A stretch of DNA of 64,000 nt, taken from contig JAFYEM010000035.1 of NCBI GenBank assembly GCA_017544265.1, positions 1 to 64,000 of the forward strand, in the 5' to 3' direction. Source of the stretch: Bacteroidales bacterium. GTDB lineage: Bacteria; Bacteroidota; Bacteroidia; Bacteroidales; UBA932. This document shows positions 52,045 through 60,119 of this stretch, one piece after another. A model generated the notes under the pieces. It made no database searches. It saw only the letters and a list, made by a program, of their open reading frames with translations, and was not told the origin of the DNA. The translations under genes and the position numbers were made by a program. Position 1 is the stretch's first letter. Every line of letters starts with the position of its first letter.

Positions 52045-53358
52045 TTATTTCATTTTCGTTTTCGGCTTGTTGAACTTGAAACTGATAGGCCATACAAGGC
52101 TTATCTTCGCCTTGGTGGGTCCGAAATAGGAAACCTTTCCTACTTTGTACTTGTCGCGGATAAGCCGGTCGTACTCGTCCGTGGGCATATAGTGGCGGTA
52201 GTCCGTGTGCAGGAACCCGGCCGCAAGACTGAATTCGAGATGAAGCTTCTTATGCTTGCCTATGGGCATACAGTAACCGCCGCTGACACCTGCGGACCAG
52301 TATTCGCCCTGATAGTTGATATCGCGGTCCCACTGGAAATCATACTTGGAACTCATGCCATAGACTCCGGCGAAAAATCCGCGGAGCTTTTCAGTACCTA
52401 CGGGATTCCAGCGGCGGAACCAGAAGCGGCCTTCTATACCCATCTCCCACATCTGGAAGCAGTATTTATTGCCGGTCTCCCACCAGGGGAAAACGTCTTC
52501 CACCATCACCGACCAGCGGTCCGCGATGGGTACTTCCACCTCGAAGTTGAGGGCGGTGACCGCATCGTAGAGCAGATTGGTCTTGAGGGCGATTATGGTA
52601 TTAGCGATCTTATCCTGTTCAAATGCGACGGGCACCACCACGGTTTCCGTATGCCGGGGCTCTATGGCAATGGTATCCTGCTGCCGGGGCGTAACCGCGA
52701 GAGTATCAAGGACGGGAGGCGGCACGATAATATTTTCGTCAGGCACTATGTCCTCTTCAGGAAGTTCCGGAATCTCCTTCGGCGCCATTCCGATGTGCAG
52801 CCGAGCGTAACGCAGAGTCGGGAAAGAAGCCTCGTATAAAGATTCGAAACCGGGGAAAGCCCTCAGGGTCTTCTCCTTGACGTCGGGATCGTCCCCTGCG
52901 TCGATAATCCCAAGAACCAGTTTGCGGACCTCGTCCGGCATCGCGCCGTCAGACTCCACCGAAGCACGAAGGTCATCCCAGGACTCAGCCTCGCTGCGGA
53001 CACTGATTCTGGACGCGATTTCGGGATATTTGCCCGAGATGTAGTTTTTGAGGGCCGAAGCACGCTTCACCGACAGGGACTTATTGTAGCCCACGCGACC
53101 TTCAGGGGAAGAATAAGAGACTATCTCCAGAGTGTCGCGGGAGGAGAACTGCACGGTGTTGAAAAATTCATCCATCGACTTCAGAGTTTCGGCGTTGCCG
53201 AGGTAGTCCTCGTGAAGCACGGCGTCATTGTGCGGGAAATATATCTTGAAATCCTGCGCGCGCGTAAAAAAAATGTTAGCGAAAAGGCATGCCACCCCCG
53301 CCGCGAACTTCAGGCTCGCCTGGGCAGCACACACGATTTTCTGGAAATAGTTTTTCAC
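52045..53358 (-). CDS. DUF3575 outer-membrane protein, first gene of the fimbrial operon
   Basis: 437 residues. A signal peptide (hydrophobic residues about 15-34) precedes an OmpA-like segment: DTLEIVSYSSPEGRVGYNKS and LSVKRASALKNYISGKYPE. A Pro/Glu linker (PELPEEDIVPDENIIVPPP) leads to the DUF3575 beta-barrel: IALKTNLLYDAVTALNFEVE and GYCMPIGKHKKLHLEFSLAAGF, ending SFKFNKPKTKMK. Genes of this type lead many fimbrillin operons; a role in outer-membrane anchoring or export is inferred. It is preceded by an ~80-nt leader and a promoter. Confidence 0.82.
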   Translation of the reverse strand: MKNYFQKIVCAAQASLKFAAGVACLFANIFFTRAQDFKIYFPHNDAVLHEDYLGNAETLKSMDEFFNTVQFSSRDTLEIVSYSSPEGRVGYNKSLSVKRASALKNYISGKYPEIASRISVRSEAESWDDLRASVESDGAMPDEVRKLVLGIIDAGDDPDVKEKTLRAFPGFESLYEASFPTLRYARLHIGMAPKEIPELPEEDIVPDENIIVPPPVLDTLAVTPRQQDTIAIEPRHTETVVVPVAFEQDKIANTIIALKTNLLYDAVTALNFEVEVPIADRWSVMVEDVFPWWETGNKYCFQMWEMGIEGRFWFRRWNPVGTEKLRGFFAGVYGMSSKYDFQWDRDINYQGEYWSAGVSGGYCMPIGKHKKLHLEFSLAAGFLHTDYRHYMPTDEYDRLIRDKYKVGKVSYFGPTKAKISLVWPISFKFNKPKTKMK

Positions 53359-53443
53359 TACTTTTTCACTAACTAACTAAATATTAGTGTTTTACGCGGT
53401 TTATTGACAAGTCTGCGACTCACAACAACAGCCAAACACGGGG

Positions 53444-53474
53444 CAAATATAGAGCCAAAAAAAATAACAAACAA
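53444..53474 (-). promoter_or_regulatory. Promoter of the fimbrial operon
   Basis: Minus-strand TATATTTG (53444-53451) is an exact -7 box. A TTG-containing TTGT (53471-53474) lies 19 bases upstream. It implies a leader of about 80 nt before the DUF3575 ATG. Confidence 0.7.
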
Positions 53475-53495
53475 CAAATATTTAAAATTTTTTCA

Positions 53496-53661
53496 GCAAG
53501 AATTTTTGATTCTTGCAATTTCTTTTTGATATTTGAATTGCCCGGCCAAATCACTCAATACGCATTTAAACGCTCACAGGAGTGCATTTTTCATCTGTTT
53601 TTAGTTTACCCCCCCCCTTAATATGCCACTACCGTGCCTCAGAAGGCATTTTTGCAAGAAT
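53496..53661. promoter_or_regulatory. Three GCAAGAAT motifs, candidate operator sites
   Basis: GCAAGAAT (53496-53503) and its complement ATTCTTGC (53509-53516) form an inverted pair around TTTTG. A third copy lies at 53654-53661. They flank both divergent promoters: the pair sits about 22 bp upstream of the fimbrial -33 region, and the single copy 21 bp upstream of the regulator's -33 box. Confidence 0.55.
53609..53617. repeat. Nine-C homopolymer in the divergent control region
   Basis: A run of nine C in an otherwise AT-rich 410-bp intergenic region between the fimbrial operon and its neighbouring regulator. Such tracts are prone to slippage and could change spacing of control sites. Confidence 0.6.
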
Positions 53662-53682
53662 CCAAAAAAATTTTTGATTTAT

Positions 53683-53713
53683 TTTGCCGATATCGTTTAT
53701 TTTCTTATTTTTG
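53683..53713 (+). promoter_or_regulatory. Promoter of the AraC-type regulator
   Basis: TTTG (53683-53686), exactly 19 bases, then TATTTTTG (53706-53713): a full consensus promoter 56 bp before the ATG at 53770. Confidence 0.8.
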
Positions 53714-53769
53714 CAGCACCGCACAAATAATCGACTCTTTCTGTATTTTTGAATCTTTAACAGCGAATT

Positions 53770-55029
53770 ATGCTCCAGGCACTGATAATTTTCATGCCGT
53801 TCGCCGTCTGCCTCTTCTGGGTGATGATGCATGCTCTGCTCGCATCCCGGACTGAATCGTTTTCCTCGGCGGCGTTCTTCTTTTTAAACCTGGCTATCTA
53901 TATGCTGGTTGACAGCTGCTATTCCTGGGGCAGCACAAATGTACACACAATGGCCACATTTTCACTGGCGGCCCAGTTCTCGGGACCGTGCTTAATCCCG
54001 CTTCTGATGCTGTATCTGGGAAAACTCCGCACAAGAAAGCCGTCCCGCTCCATCCAGATGGTCTGGATGATGCTGCCGGCGGCTCTTCTCACTTCCGGAC
54101 TTGTCCTCTATATTCTTGTCGGGCACAATGCTTTCGAGGCCTTTATAAGCGAATTCTTAAACAGCGGGCACCTCGCTGCGGCGACTTTCAAGGGTTCTGC
54201 GGTTTACTACTACTACCTTTGGGATATCATCGCGTACAATGCAGTAATGATCCTGGAAATCCTGTTCCTCTCAATATACATGATCCGGCAAGCATTCAGA
54301 AGGAATTTCAGCGCAAAACATGTCTGGAATTTCCTGTTCAAAAATGGGAAAATCGCTCCTATTGAACTGCAGTTCGTATTCATCTCGCTGACCACGATTC
54401 TTTTCATCGTAAAAGCCAATCTGTACCGGCCATGGATTATCTCGCACCAGAACTACATGGTCGGATTTGCGGTCCTGGAGATTGTCCTGGTGAGCCTGCT
54501 CGCCTGGACGGCCCTTTTCAGTTCCGCAGACCGCATTTCGATGGAGGACATGTTTTCCGCCTTCCTCTACAACCGTCGCCCGGGCGAAATGGACAGAAGC
54601 CCGGAACCAGAACAAATCCGCAGGGTCAATACTGCCGGATATATCCCCCACAGCCTTTCAGCAGGGATTTTCAGCACCATAAGGACATATCCCGAAGATG
54701 AAAGCCTAAGGGAAAATTTCGAGCATCTGATGCAGGACGAGCAACTGTTCCTACAGCCCAGCCTGTCCCTCGGCGACGTGGCGGTAAGGCTGCGCAGCAG
54801 CAAGACCATCATCTCAAAGATGGTAAACGAGACCTACAGGATAGGCTTTCCGGAGTTGCTGAACACCCTCAGGGTGGACTATGCCCAGCAGTACCTGCTC
54901 GGTCACCGCAGGGCGAAGCAGGACGAGATTGCAAAACAGTGCGGGTTCCTCAGCGCCTCCTCCTTCAACAATACCTTCAAACGGATATGCGGAGTAACTC
55001 CCAAATTGTGGCTGGCAAGTTTTAAGTAG
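53770..55029 (+). CDS. Membrane-anchored AraC-family transcriptional regulator
   Basis: 419 residues. The N-terminal ~230 residues hold about six to seven hydrophobic segments (ALIIFMPFAVCLFWVMMHAL; later MVWMMLPAALLTSGLVLYIL and AVLEIVLVSLLAWTALF). The C-terminal ~100 residues are a double helix-turn-helix: LGDVAVRLRSSKTIISKMVN and AKQCGFLSASSFNNTFKRIC, ending GVTPKLWLASFK, as in AraC proteins. Signals sensed at or in the membrane probably control DNA binding. It is divergent from the fimbrial operon with its own promoter and is the likely regulator of that operon and of itself; this rests on position and motifs only. Confidence 0.85.
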   Translation: MLQALIIFMPFAVCLFWVMMHALLASRTESFSSAAFFFLNLAIYMLVDSCYSWGSTNVHTMATFSLAAQFSGPCLIPLLMLYLGKLRTRKPSRSIQMVWMMLPAALLTSGLVLYILVGHNAFEAFISEFLNSGHLAAATFKGSAVYYYYLWDIIAYNAVMILEILFLSIYMIRQAFRRNFSAKHVWNFLFKNGKIAPIELQFVFISLTTILFIVKANLYRPWIISHQNYMVGFAVLEIVLVSLLAWTALFSSADRISMEDMFSAFLYNRRPGEMDRSPEPEQIRRVNTAGYIPHSLSAGIFSTIRTYPEDESLRENFEHLMQDEQLFLQPSLSLGDVAVRLRSSKTIISKMVNETYRIGFPELLNTLRVDYAQQYLLGHRRAKQDEIAKQCGFLSASSFNNTFKRICGVTPKLWLASFK

Positions 55030-55063
55030 CAACGCTGCCTATTGTTTCCAAAATAAATCATAA

Positions 55064-56029
55064 ATGAAAAAACTATTCTCAATCTTTTCCGTTGCAGTCG
55101 CACTTCTTTCCTGCAATACGGCATCTTTCAATGGCAACAGGGCCGAAGCAATCGCTGCGCAGATGCACGACCCCAATTCAGAATACGTGGTGGTGGCATG
55201 CCACCGCGGCGACTGGCGCAACTGGCCCGAGAACTCCATTCCGGCGATAGAGAGCGTCATCGCCATGGGCGCGGACATAGTGGAGATAGACATACACATG
55301 ACTGCGGATTCGGCCCTTGTGCTATGCCACGACAGCAGCGTCAGGCGCACCACGAACTTCTCCAAGGTGTTCCGCGACCAGCCGGACAAAAGCCCGAAAA
55401 TATCCGACCTCACCCTCGCCGAGATAAAGTCCCTGAGCCTGAAGCGCATGCACGAAGCGGCGGTCATAGACACGCTGCGCATGCCCACCCTGCGCGAGGC
55501 TCTGGAATGCACGCGGGACCGCATCTGCGTCAATATAGACAAGGGTTATGACTATTACGATGCGGTGCTTGCGCTGACCGAGGAACTGGGCGTGACCGGA
55601 CAGGTGCTCATAAAGGGGAAGAAGCCCATCGAGGTGGTCGCCGCCAATGAGGCCGCACATGAGAGCAACATGATGTACATGCCCATCGTGGACATACAGA
55701 AAGAAAAAGGGAAGGCTCTTTTCAATTCTTACCTGGAGCAGGGCGTGGTCCCGATGGCCTATGAAGTCTGCTGGCAGAGCAACGACGACGGCGCATTTGC
55801 CGAAGCGGCCCGGAAAATCCGTGAGCAGGGTTCCAAGATCTGGGTGAACACCATCTGGCCGAGCCTCTGCGGCGGCAGCGGCAATGACGACGACGCGGCC
55901 TACCTCGCCTCCGACCCCGGCAAGGTGTATCAGCAGTACATCGACGCCGGCGTGTCCATGATCCAGACGGACCGCCCCGAACTTCTTATCGGCTGGCTCG
56001 AAAAGACCGGTCATCACAGCCTGCGGTAA
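55064..56029 (+). CDS. Glycerophosphodiester phosphodiesterase family lipoprotein
   Basis: 321 residues. MKKLFSIFSVAVALLSC is a lipobox signal. The GDPD TIM barrel shows CHRGDWRNWPENSIPA (near residue 47), the metal-binding EIDIHMTADSALVLCHD (near residue 73) and VNIDKGYDYYDAV. Near the end TDRPELLIGWLEKTG is also typical. It should hydrolyse glycerophosphodiesters to glycerol-3-phosphate outside the cytoplasm, though some Bacteroidales members act on other phosphodiesters. It is 34 bp downstream of the regulator gene and may be read from it. Confidence 0.88.
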   Translation: MKKLFSIFSVAVALLSCNTASFNGNRAEAIAAQMHDPNSEYVVVACHRGDWRNWPENSIPAIESVIAMGADIVEIDIHMTADSALVLCHDSSVRRTTNFSKVFRDQPDKSPKISDLTLAEIKSLSLKRMHEAAVIDTLRMPTLREALECTRDRICVNIDKGYDYYDAVLALTEELGVTGQVLIKGKKPIEVVAANEAAHESNMMYMPIVDIQKEKGKALFNSYLEQGVVPMAYEVCWQSNDDGAFAEAARKIREQGSKIWVNTIWPSLCGGSGNDDDAAYLASDPGKVYQQYIDAGVSMIQTDRPELLIGWLEKTGHHSLR

Positions 56030-56086
56030 GGCGCCACGACTTCCAGGGTATTATATTTGCAGACGCAGAACAAAAACTCCTGTATT

Positions 56087-56425
56087 ATGAAAAGAATAAT
56101 TGTTTTCCTTCTGTTTGCGCTGATATCGGCAGCTGCGGCATCGGCCCAGACCATCTATTCCGTAGATTACAAAAGCGACGCGGACGTCAAGGTCTATGTA
56201 GCCAAATACAAGAGCGACGCGGACCTGGTGGTCTATAAATGTGACTACAAGTCAGACGCTGAAGGCAACAAGGGCCTCTGGTACTTCTGCAAATACAAGA
56301 GCGACGCCAAGAAGAAAGTCTATTTCTGTGACTACAAGAGCGACGCGGACCTGGTGGTCTATTTCTGCGACTACAAGAGTGACGCCGGCTGGCGGAACAA
56401 AGAAAAGCAGCACCTGATGTACTGA
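56087..56425 (+). CDS. Exported YKSDA-repeat protein (DUF6150-like)
   Basis: 112 residues from the ATG at 56087. MKRIIVFLLFALISAAAASA is a signal peptide. The mature part is six copies of a short unit built on YKSDA with aromatic and Cys partners (CDYKSDADLVVYFC, CKYKSDAKKKVYFC), spaced 13 to 16 residues. Such repeats characterise the DUF6150 family. From memory, this family was later linked to a deeply knotted beta-fold ('septoil knot'); I cannot verify that here. Several CDYK and CKYK cysteines could form disulfides. Function unknown. Confidence 0.75.
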   Translation: MKRIIVFLLFALISAAAASAQTIYSVDYKSDADVKVYVAKYKSDADLVVYKCDYKSDAEGNKGLWYFCKYKSDAKKKVYFCDYKSDADLVVYFCDYKSDAGWRNKEKQHLMY

Positions 56426-56441
56426 CACTTTCCGTCGCAGC

Positions 56442-56519
56442 CTATTCGCGGAAACCGCGGAACAGGTAAAGCAGCGGGAAGATTTCCAGACGGCCGATGA
56501 TCATTTCGGCAGGGCGGGC
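56442..56519 (-). pseudogene. Relic of a TrkH potassium-transporter C-terminus
   Basis: Directly after the TGA of the kinase-like gene, the same frame continues for 25 codons to TAG. It includes MIIGRLEIFPLLYLFRGF, which matches the conserved GRLEIF...L.LF tail of TrkH. No other part of trkH is present. It looks like the residue of a deletion that joined two gene ends. Confidence 0.5.
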
Positions 56520-57161
56520 TCAGCCGATATAGGAGAGAATTATCCCGGCGAGTTCTTCCTCGCTGTGGCCGTCAGAACGCAGCACAAGGTCATAGTTCCT
56601 GGCATCGTAACGGCTGACGTGGGCAAAGCGCTTGATGTAATTCTCGCGGGACTTGTCCAGGCTTTCGATAATGATGGCGGCCTCATTCTCGGGAATGCCC
56701 TGCTTGCGCATTATGCGCTCGATCCGGAAGGGCATGGACGCAGTAATGAACACATTCAGCTTGTTGGGATGGTCCTTTAGGACGAAGAAGCCGGAGCGGC
56801 CGGCGATGACGCAGGAACCCATTTCGGCAAAACCCCTGAGTATTTCCTTTTCGGCTTCGAAAATATCGTCGGAAGTGACGTCCGGCCGGAACTCCTGGCA
56901 ATAGCGGAAATCCACCCCGAGATTTCTGGCGGAGGGAATGGGAGCCATCCAGCCGAGAATTCCGGAAAGCCAGGTTTTCTTTTCGCCTTTGAGTTTTTCT
57001 ATACCGCTCTGCGTGAGGTTGAATTGCTTCCTTAAAGCTTCCAGCAACTGCTTGTCGCAGTAACGCACGTTCAGTTTTTCGGCAAGTATCTTGCCAACGG
57101 TGTGTCCGCCGGATCCAACCTCACGGCTCACGTTCAATACAAAAGGCTCGTTCAGGTTCAT
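56520..57161 (-). CDS. Cytidylate kinase-like family protein
   Basis: 213 residues from the ATG at 57161 (MNLNEPFVLNVSREVGSGGH), preferred over 57197 because a promoter sits at 57184-57214. The P-loop is atypical for a nucleoside kinase: SREVGSGGHTVGK (near residue 10). RYCDKQLLEAL, SCVIAGRSGFFVLKDHP and ASMPFRIERIMRKQGI follow in the order of the AAA-type/cytidylate-kinase-like family found across Bacteroidetes. The substrate is unknown. It ends against a TrkH relic in the same frame. Confidence 0.82.
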   Translation of the reverse strand: MNLNEPFVLNVSREVGSGGHTVGKILAEKLNVRYCDKQLLEALRKQFNLTQSGIEKLKGEKKTWLSGILGWMAPIPSARNLGVDFRYCQEFRPDVTSDDIFEAEKEILRGFAEMGSCVIAGRSGFFVLKDHPNKLNVFITASMPFRIERIMRKQGIPENEAAIIIESLDKSRENYIKRFAHVSRYDARNYDLVLRSDGHSEEELAGIILSYIG

Positions 57162-57183
57162 ACCAAAATGTTTTAACGCTGCA

Positions 57184-57214
57184 CAAAAATAAGTCATTTT
57201 TCAATAATCGCCAA
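57184..57214 (-). promoter_or_regulatory. Promoter of the kinase-like gene
   Basis: Minus-strand TTG (57212-57214), 20 bases, then TATTTTTG (57184-57191), 22 bp before the ATG at 57161. Confidence 0.6.
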
Positions 57215-57235
57215 GAGGGGAGGCAGACTTGCCCC

Positions 57236-57358
57236 ACATTCAGCGGTGCCGAAGTGCTGTGGGGCGAGAGCGTCGCATCGGCTTCGGTCTCGGGCAGAAC
57301 GCTGACCATAAGGGCCTCCGGCTTATACAATGACGAAAACTTCGGACCTCGCTTCTGA
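57236..57358 (+). pseudogene. Possible gene 3' remnant
   Basis: A frame ending in TGA at 57356-57358 reads TFSGAEVLWGESVASAS and TLTIRASGLYND without any start codon. It has the look of the last strands of a beta-sandwich protein. No family was recognised, and it may be chance. Confidence 0.25.
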
Positions 57359-57369
57359 TACGCCCAGGC

Positions 57370-57400
57370 TTTGTTTTTTGAAGAAAATCGCTTAACTTTG
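57370..57400 (+). promoter_or_regulatory. Promoter of the Agp-like phosphatase gene
   Basis: TTTG (57370-57373), exactly 19 bases, then TAACTTTG (57393-57400). The ATG is only 8 bases after the box, so the mRNA should have almost no leader. Confidence 0.8.
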
Positions 57401-57407
57401 TCGGGTT

Positions 57408-58712
57408 ATGTCAAAGTCAAGAATACTTTTTATCGCCTTTTTAACCCTGGTCGCAATTTCCTGCCAGCGCGACCCGGTGCCCCAGATTCCCGCAGCGAAG
57501 ACAAATACCGAATGGATTTCGCGGCCGGATGGATTCCATAACGAATACACTCTTGACCAGCTCGTGGTCCTGAGCCGCCACAATATCCGCTCTCCATTGG
57601 TAAGCAAGAACTCCGTTCTGACAAGACTCACGAATAGCGAATATCAGTGGTTCCATTGGGAAGGTACGCCCAGCACGCTGACTTCCAAGGGCGAAAGACT
57701 TGAGCATCAGATGGGAAAATTCTTCAAGGAATGGCTGAAAAAGAAAGACTTCCTTTCGAAGTATTCCCAGGACAATTACTCCTTCCGCTTCTACGCCAAC
57801 GCCAAGCAGCGCTGCCAGCTCACCGCAAGGACTTTTGCCGATGCGCTGTTCCCCGGGCTCAATCCCAGGGTGGAGATGAACGTGCAGTTCGACAAGATGG
57901 ACCCGGTGTTCAATCCGCAGATAACCAAGATTTCAGACGGCTTCATAAGCAAGGCCCAGACCGAACTCCAAAGCATGTTCGGAAACCTTGACGACGGCAT
58001 TTCCACCGGATACGACATGCTGGAAAGGGTTATAGACATTACCAATTCTCCGGCTTATCCTGATACTTCTTCTTTTAGACAGTTCCCTTCGTCGGTCAGT
58101 TACAAACTGAATGAAGAACCGTCCATGACGGGAGGATTGAAAATGGCATGCACAATCTCCGACGCGCTCTCGCTCCAGTACTATGAGGAGCCTGACGAGG
58201 AAAAAGCCGCCTTCGGAAACAATCTCACTTTCGAGGACTGGGCCACAGTCTCGTCGGTAAAGGACCGGTACGGAGACATTCTGTTCTCATTGCCTTCGGT
58301 TGCCGTGAATGTCGCCCATCCGCTGCTCCAGGTAATCCTTGACGAGATCCAGAACGAAAAACGCATTTTCACGCTGCTCTGCGGCCATGACTCCAATGTC
58401 GGGAGCCTGCTCGCAGCCCTCGAGACGGAGGAATTCACCCTTCCCGGCTCCATAGAGAAGAGCACGCCTATCGGCTGCAAAGTAGTGTTCGAAAGCTTCA
58501 AAGGCCGCGACGGGGCAGAATATGCCGATATCCTGATGGTCTATGCCAGCGCCGCACAACTCCGCGCCGAAAGCGAGCTGAACTACAGCAATCCCCCGGC
58601 CGCAGTCAAGCTCAAACTCAGAGGACTGAAAGAAAACGAAGACGGCCTGTACCGCCTCGCCGATGTGGAGCAGCGCCTTACAAAAGCAATCGAGGCCTAC
58701 GATTCTCTCTGA
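57408..58712 (+). CDS. Histidine acid phosphatase, Agp-like lipoprotein
   Basis: 434 residues. MSKSRILFIAFLTLVAISC is a lipobox signal. The phosphate-binding motif is SRHNIRSPL (His58 nucleophile), with Asn where most family members have Gly, as in glucose-1-phosphatase Agp. The proton donor is in CGHDSN (His327-Asp328). The intervening TARTFADALFPGL region is also typical. It probably releases phosphate from sugar phosphates or phytate at the cell surface. The upstream promoter places the transcription start almost at the ATG. Confidence 0.87.
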   Translation: MSKSRILFIAFLTLVAISCQRDPVPQIPAAKTNTEWISRPDGFHNEYTLDQLVVLSRHNIRSPLVSKNSVLTRLTNSEYQWFHWEGTPSTLTSKGERLEHQMGKFFKEWLKKKDFLSKYSQDNYSFRFYANAKQRCQLTARTFADALFPGLNPRVEMNVQFDKMDPVFNPQITKISDGFISKAQTELQSMFGNLDDGISTGYDMLERVIDITNSPAYPDTSSFRQFPSSVSYKLNEEPSMTGGLKMACTISDALSLQYYEEPDEEKAAFGNNLTFEDWATVSSVKDRYGDILFSLPSVAVNVAHPLLQVILDEIQNEKRIFTLLCGHDSNVGSLLAALETEEFTLPGSIEKSTPIGCKVVFESFKGRDGAEYADILMVYASAAQLRAESELNYSNPPAAVKLKLRGLKENEDGLYRLADVEQRLTKAIEAYDSL

Positions 58713-58741
58713 CCCCTTGTTACAAGTCCTGATTTTTTTCG

Positions 58742-58749
58742 TACATTTG
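58742..58749 (+). promoter_or_regulatory. -7 box of the G1P dehydrogenase gene
   Basis: TACATTTG, an exact match, 25 bp before the ATG; the -33 element is unclear. Confidence 0.55.
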
Positions 58750-58774
58750 CCTTGTTTGTAACATTTAAGGCAAA

Positions 58775-60118
58775 ATGACAAGAGAAGAACGAATCAATCA
58801 GGCTCTGGCCCTTTCCTCCGACACCAAGGTGTTCAGGATGGGCTGCGGCGTCGCAGAAGAGGCGCCCAAGGTGTTCAAGGAGTGTTTTCCCGGAAAACAG
58901 GCGCTTATAATAGCGGACGTGCACACCTATCCCGTGCTCGGCGAAAAGGTCTTCAAGCTTATGCAGGACGCCGGAATTCCTGTGGACAAGTACATAATTG
59001 AGGAAGAAGAGTTCCACGCGGAGTGGAAATACGTGGAGCTGGTGGATTCGCAGCTGGACGCCCATCCCGGCGCCGTGCTCGTTTCCGTGGGTTCGGGAGT
59101 TATCAACGACCTCTGCAAACTTTCATCCCACCACCACGGCCAGTCCTATCTTACCCTGCCCACGGCAGCTTCTGTCGATGGTTATTCGTCTTTCGGCGCG
59201 TCCATAACCTTCGAGGGCGCCAAACAGACCTTCTCCTGTCCCGCGCCGGTCGCGATTGTCGCCGACATAGACATAATCGCCGCCGCGCCGAAGCACATGA
59301 CGGCTGCCGGCTATGCCGACCTGGCTGCCAAGGTGCCTGCCGGCGGAGAATGGATGGTGGCTGATTTTGTGGGCACCGCGCCAATTCACCCGGAGGCCTG
59401 GGCCGTGCTGCAGGACTATCTGGACGATTTCCTGTCCCGCCCGGAGGAGGTTGCCGCCGGCGACACAGACGCTGTCGCGGACATCTTCGAAGGCCTCACG
59501 CTCAGCGGAATCGCCATGCAGATTGCGCGTTCTTCCCGCCCCGCATCCTGCTGCGACCACCTGTTCAGCCATATCCTGGACATGACGGAGCATCGCTACA
59601 AGGGCAAACTCCAGAGTCACGGTTTCCAGGTCGCGATAGGCACCCTGACAATGTGCGCCGTGTTCGACGAAGTATTCAAGCTGGACCTGTCCGCACTGGA
59701 TGTCGATGCCGCAGTGGCCGCATGGCCCACTCTGGAACAGGAACAGGAGCGCGCGCTCCGCATTTTCGAAGGCTTCCCGGCTCCGCGCCTGGGCTATGAC
59801 GAAATTACCAAAAAGTACCAGGATGCGGATGAAGTGCGCCGCCAGCTTGAAAAGTTGAAGGCGGAGTGGCCTTCGCTGAAAGCCCGCCTGCAGGGACAGG
59901 TCTATTCGTATTCGAAGATGCGTTCGCTGCTGAAGGCGGCAGGCGCCCCCTATGAGCCTGCACAGATAGGCGTTTCCAACAAGCAGCTCCATGATATGTT
60001 CGCCAAGGTGCAGCTTATGCGCTTCCGCTTCAACCTGCTGGACCTCGCAAAGCGCGGCGGCTTCTACGACGCCGTAGTGGAGCCCCTTTTCGCCAAAGGC
60101 GGCCCGTTCGAAATATAA
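58775..60118 (+). CDS. sn-glycerol-1-phosphate dehydrogenase-like (AraM/EgsA family)
   Basis: 447 residues, iron-containing alcohol dehydrogenase fold. It has VSVGSGVINDLCKL with the NAD(P) Gly motif (106-112), TLPTAASVDGYSSFGASIT (near residue 130), an acidic metal ligand in AGYADLAAKVPAGGEW, and metal-binding histidines in CDHLFSHILD and HGFQVAIGTL. The family reduces dihydroxyacetone phosphate to sn-glycerol-1-phosphate. It is the archaeal lipid backbone enantiomer and is used by some bacteria for special ether lipids or teichoic-like polymers. No prenyl-glycerol synthase is in the window, so the product's fate is open. Confidence 0.82.
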   Translation: MTREERINQALALSSDTKVFRMGCGVAEEAPKVFKECFPGKQALIIADVHTYPVLGEKVFKLMQDAGIPVDKYIIEEEEFHAEWKYVELVDSQLDAHPGAVLVSVGSGVINDLCKLSSHHHGQSYLTLPTAASVDGYSSFGASITFEGAKQTFSCPAPVAIVADIDIIAAAPKHMTAAGYADLAAKVPAGGEWMVADFVGTAPIHPEAWAVLQDYLDDFLSRPEEVAAGDTDAVADIFEGLTLSGIAMQIARSSRPASCCDHLFSHILDMTEHRYKGKLQSHGFQVAIGTLTMCAVFDEVFKLDLSALDVDAAVAAWPTLEQEQERALRIFEGFPAPRLGYDEITKKYQDADEVRRQLEKLKAEWPSLKARLQGQVYSYSKMRSLLKAAGAPYEPAQIGVSNKQLHDMFAKVQLMRFRFNLLDLAKRGGFYDAVVEPLFAKGGPFEI

Positions 60119-60119
60119 T

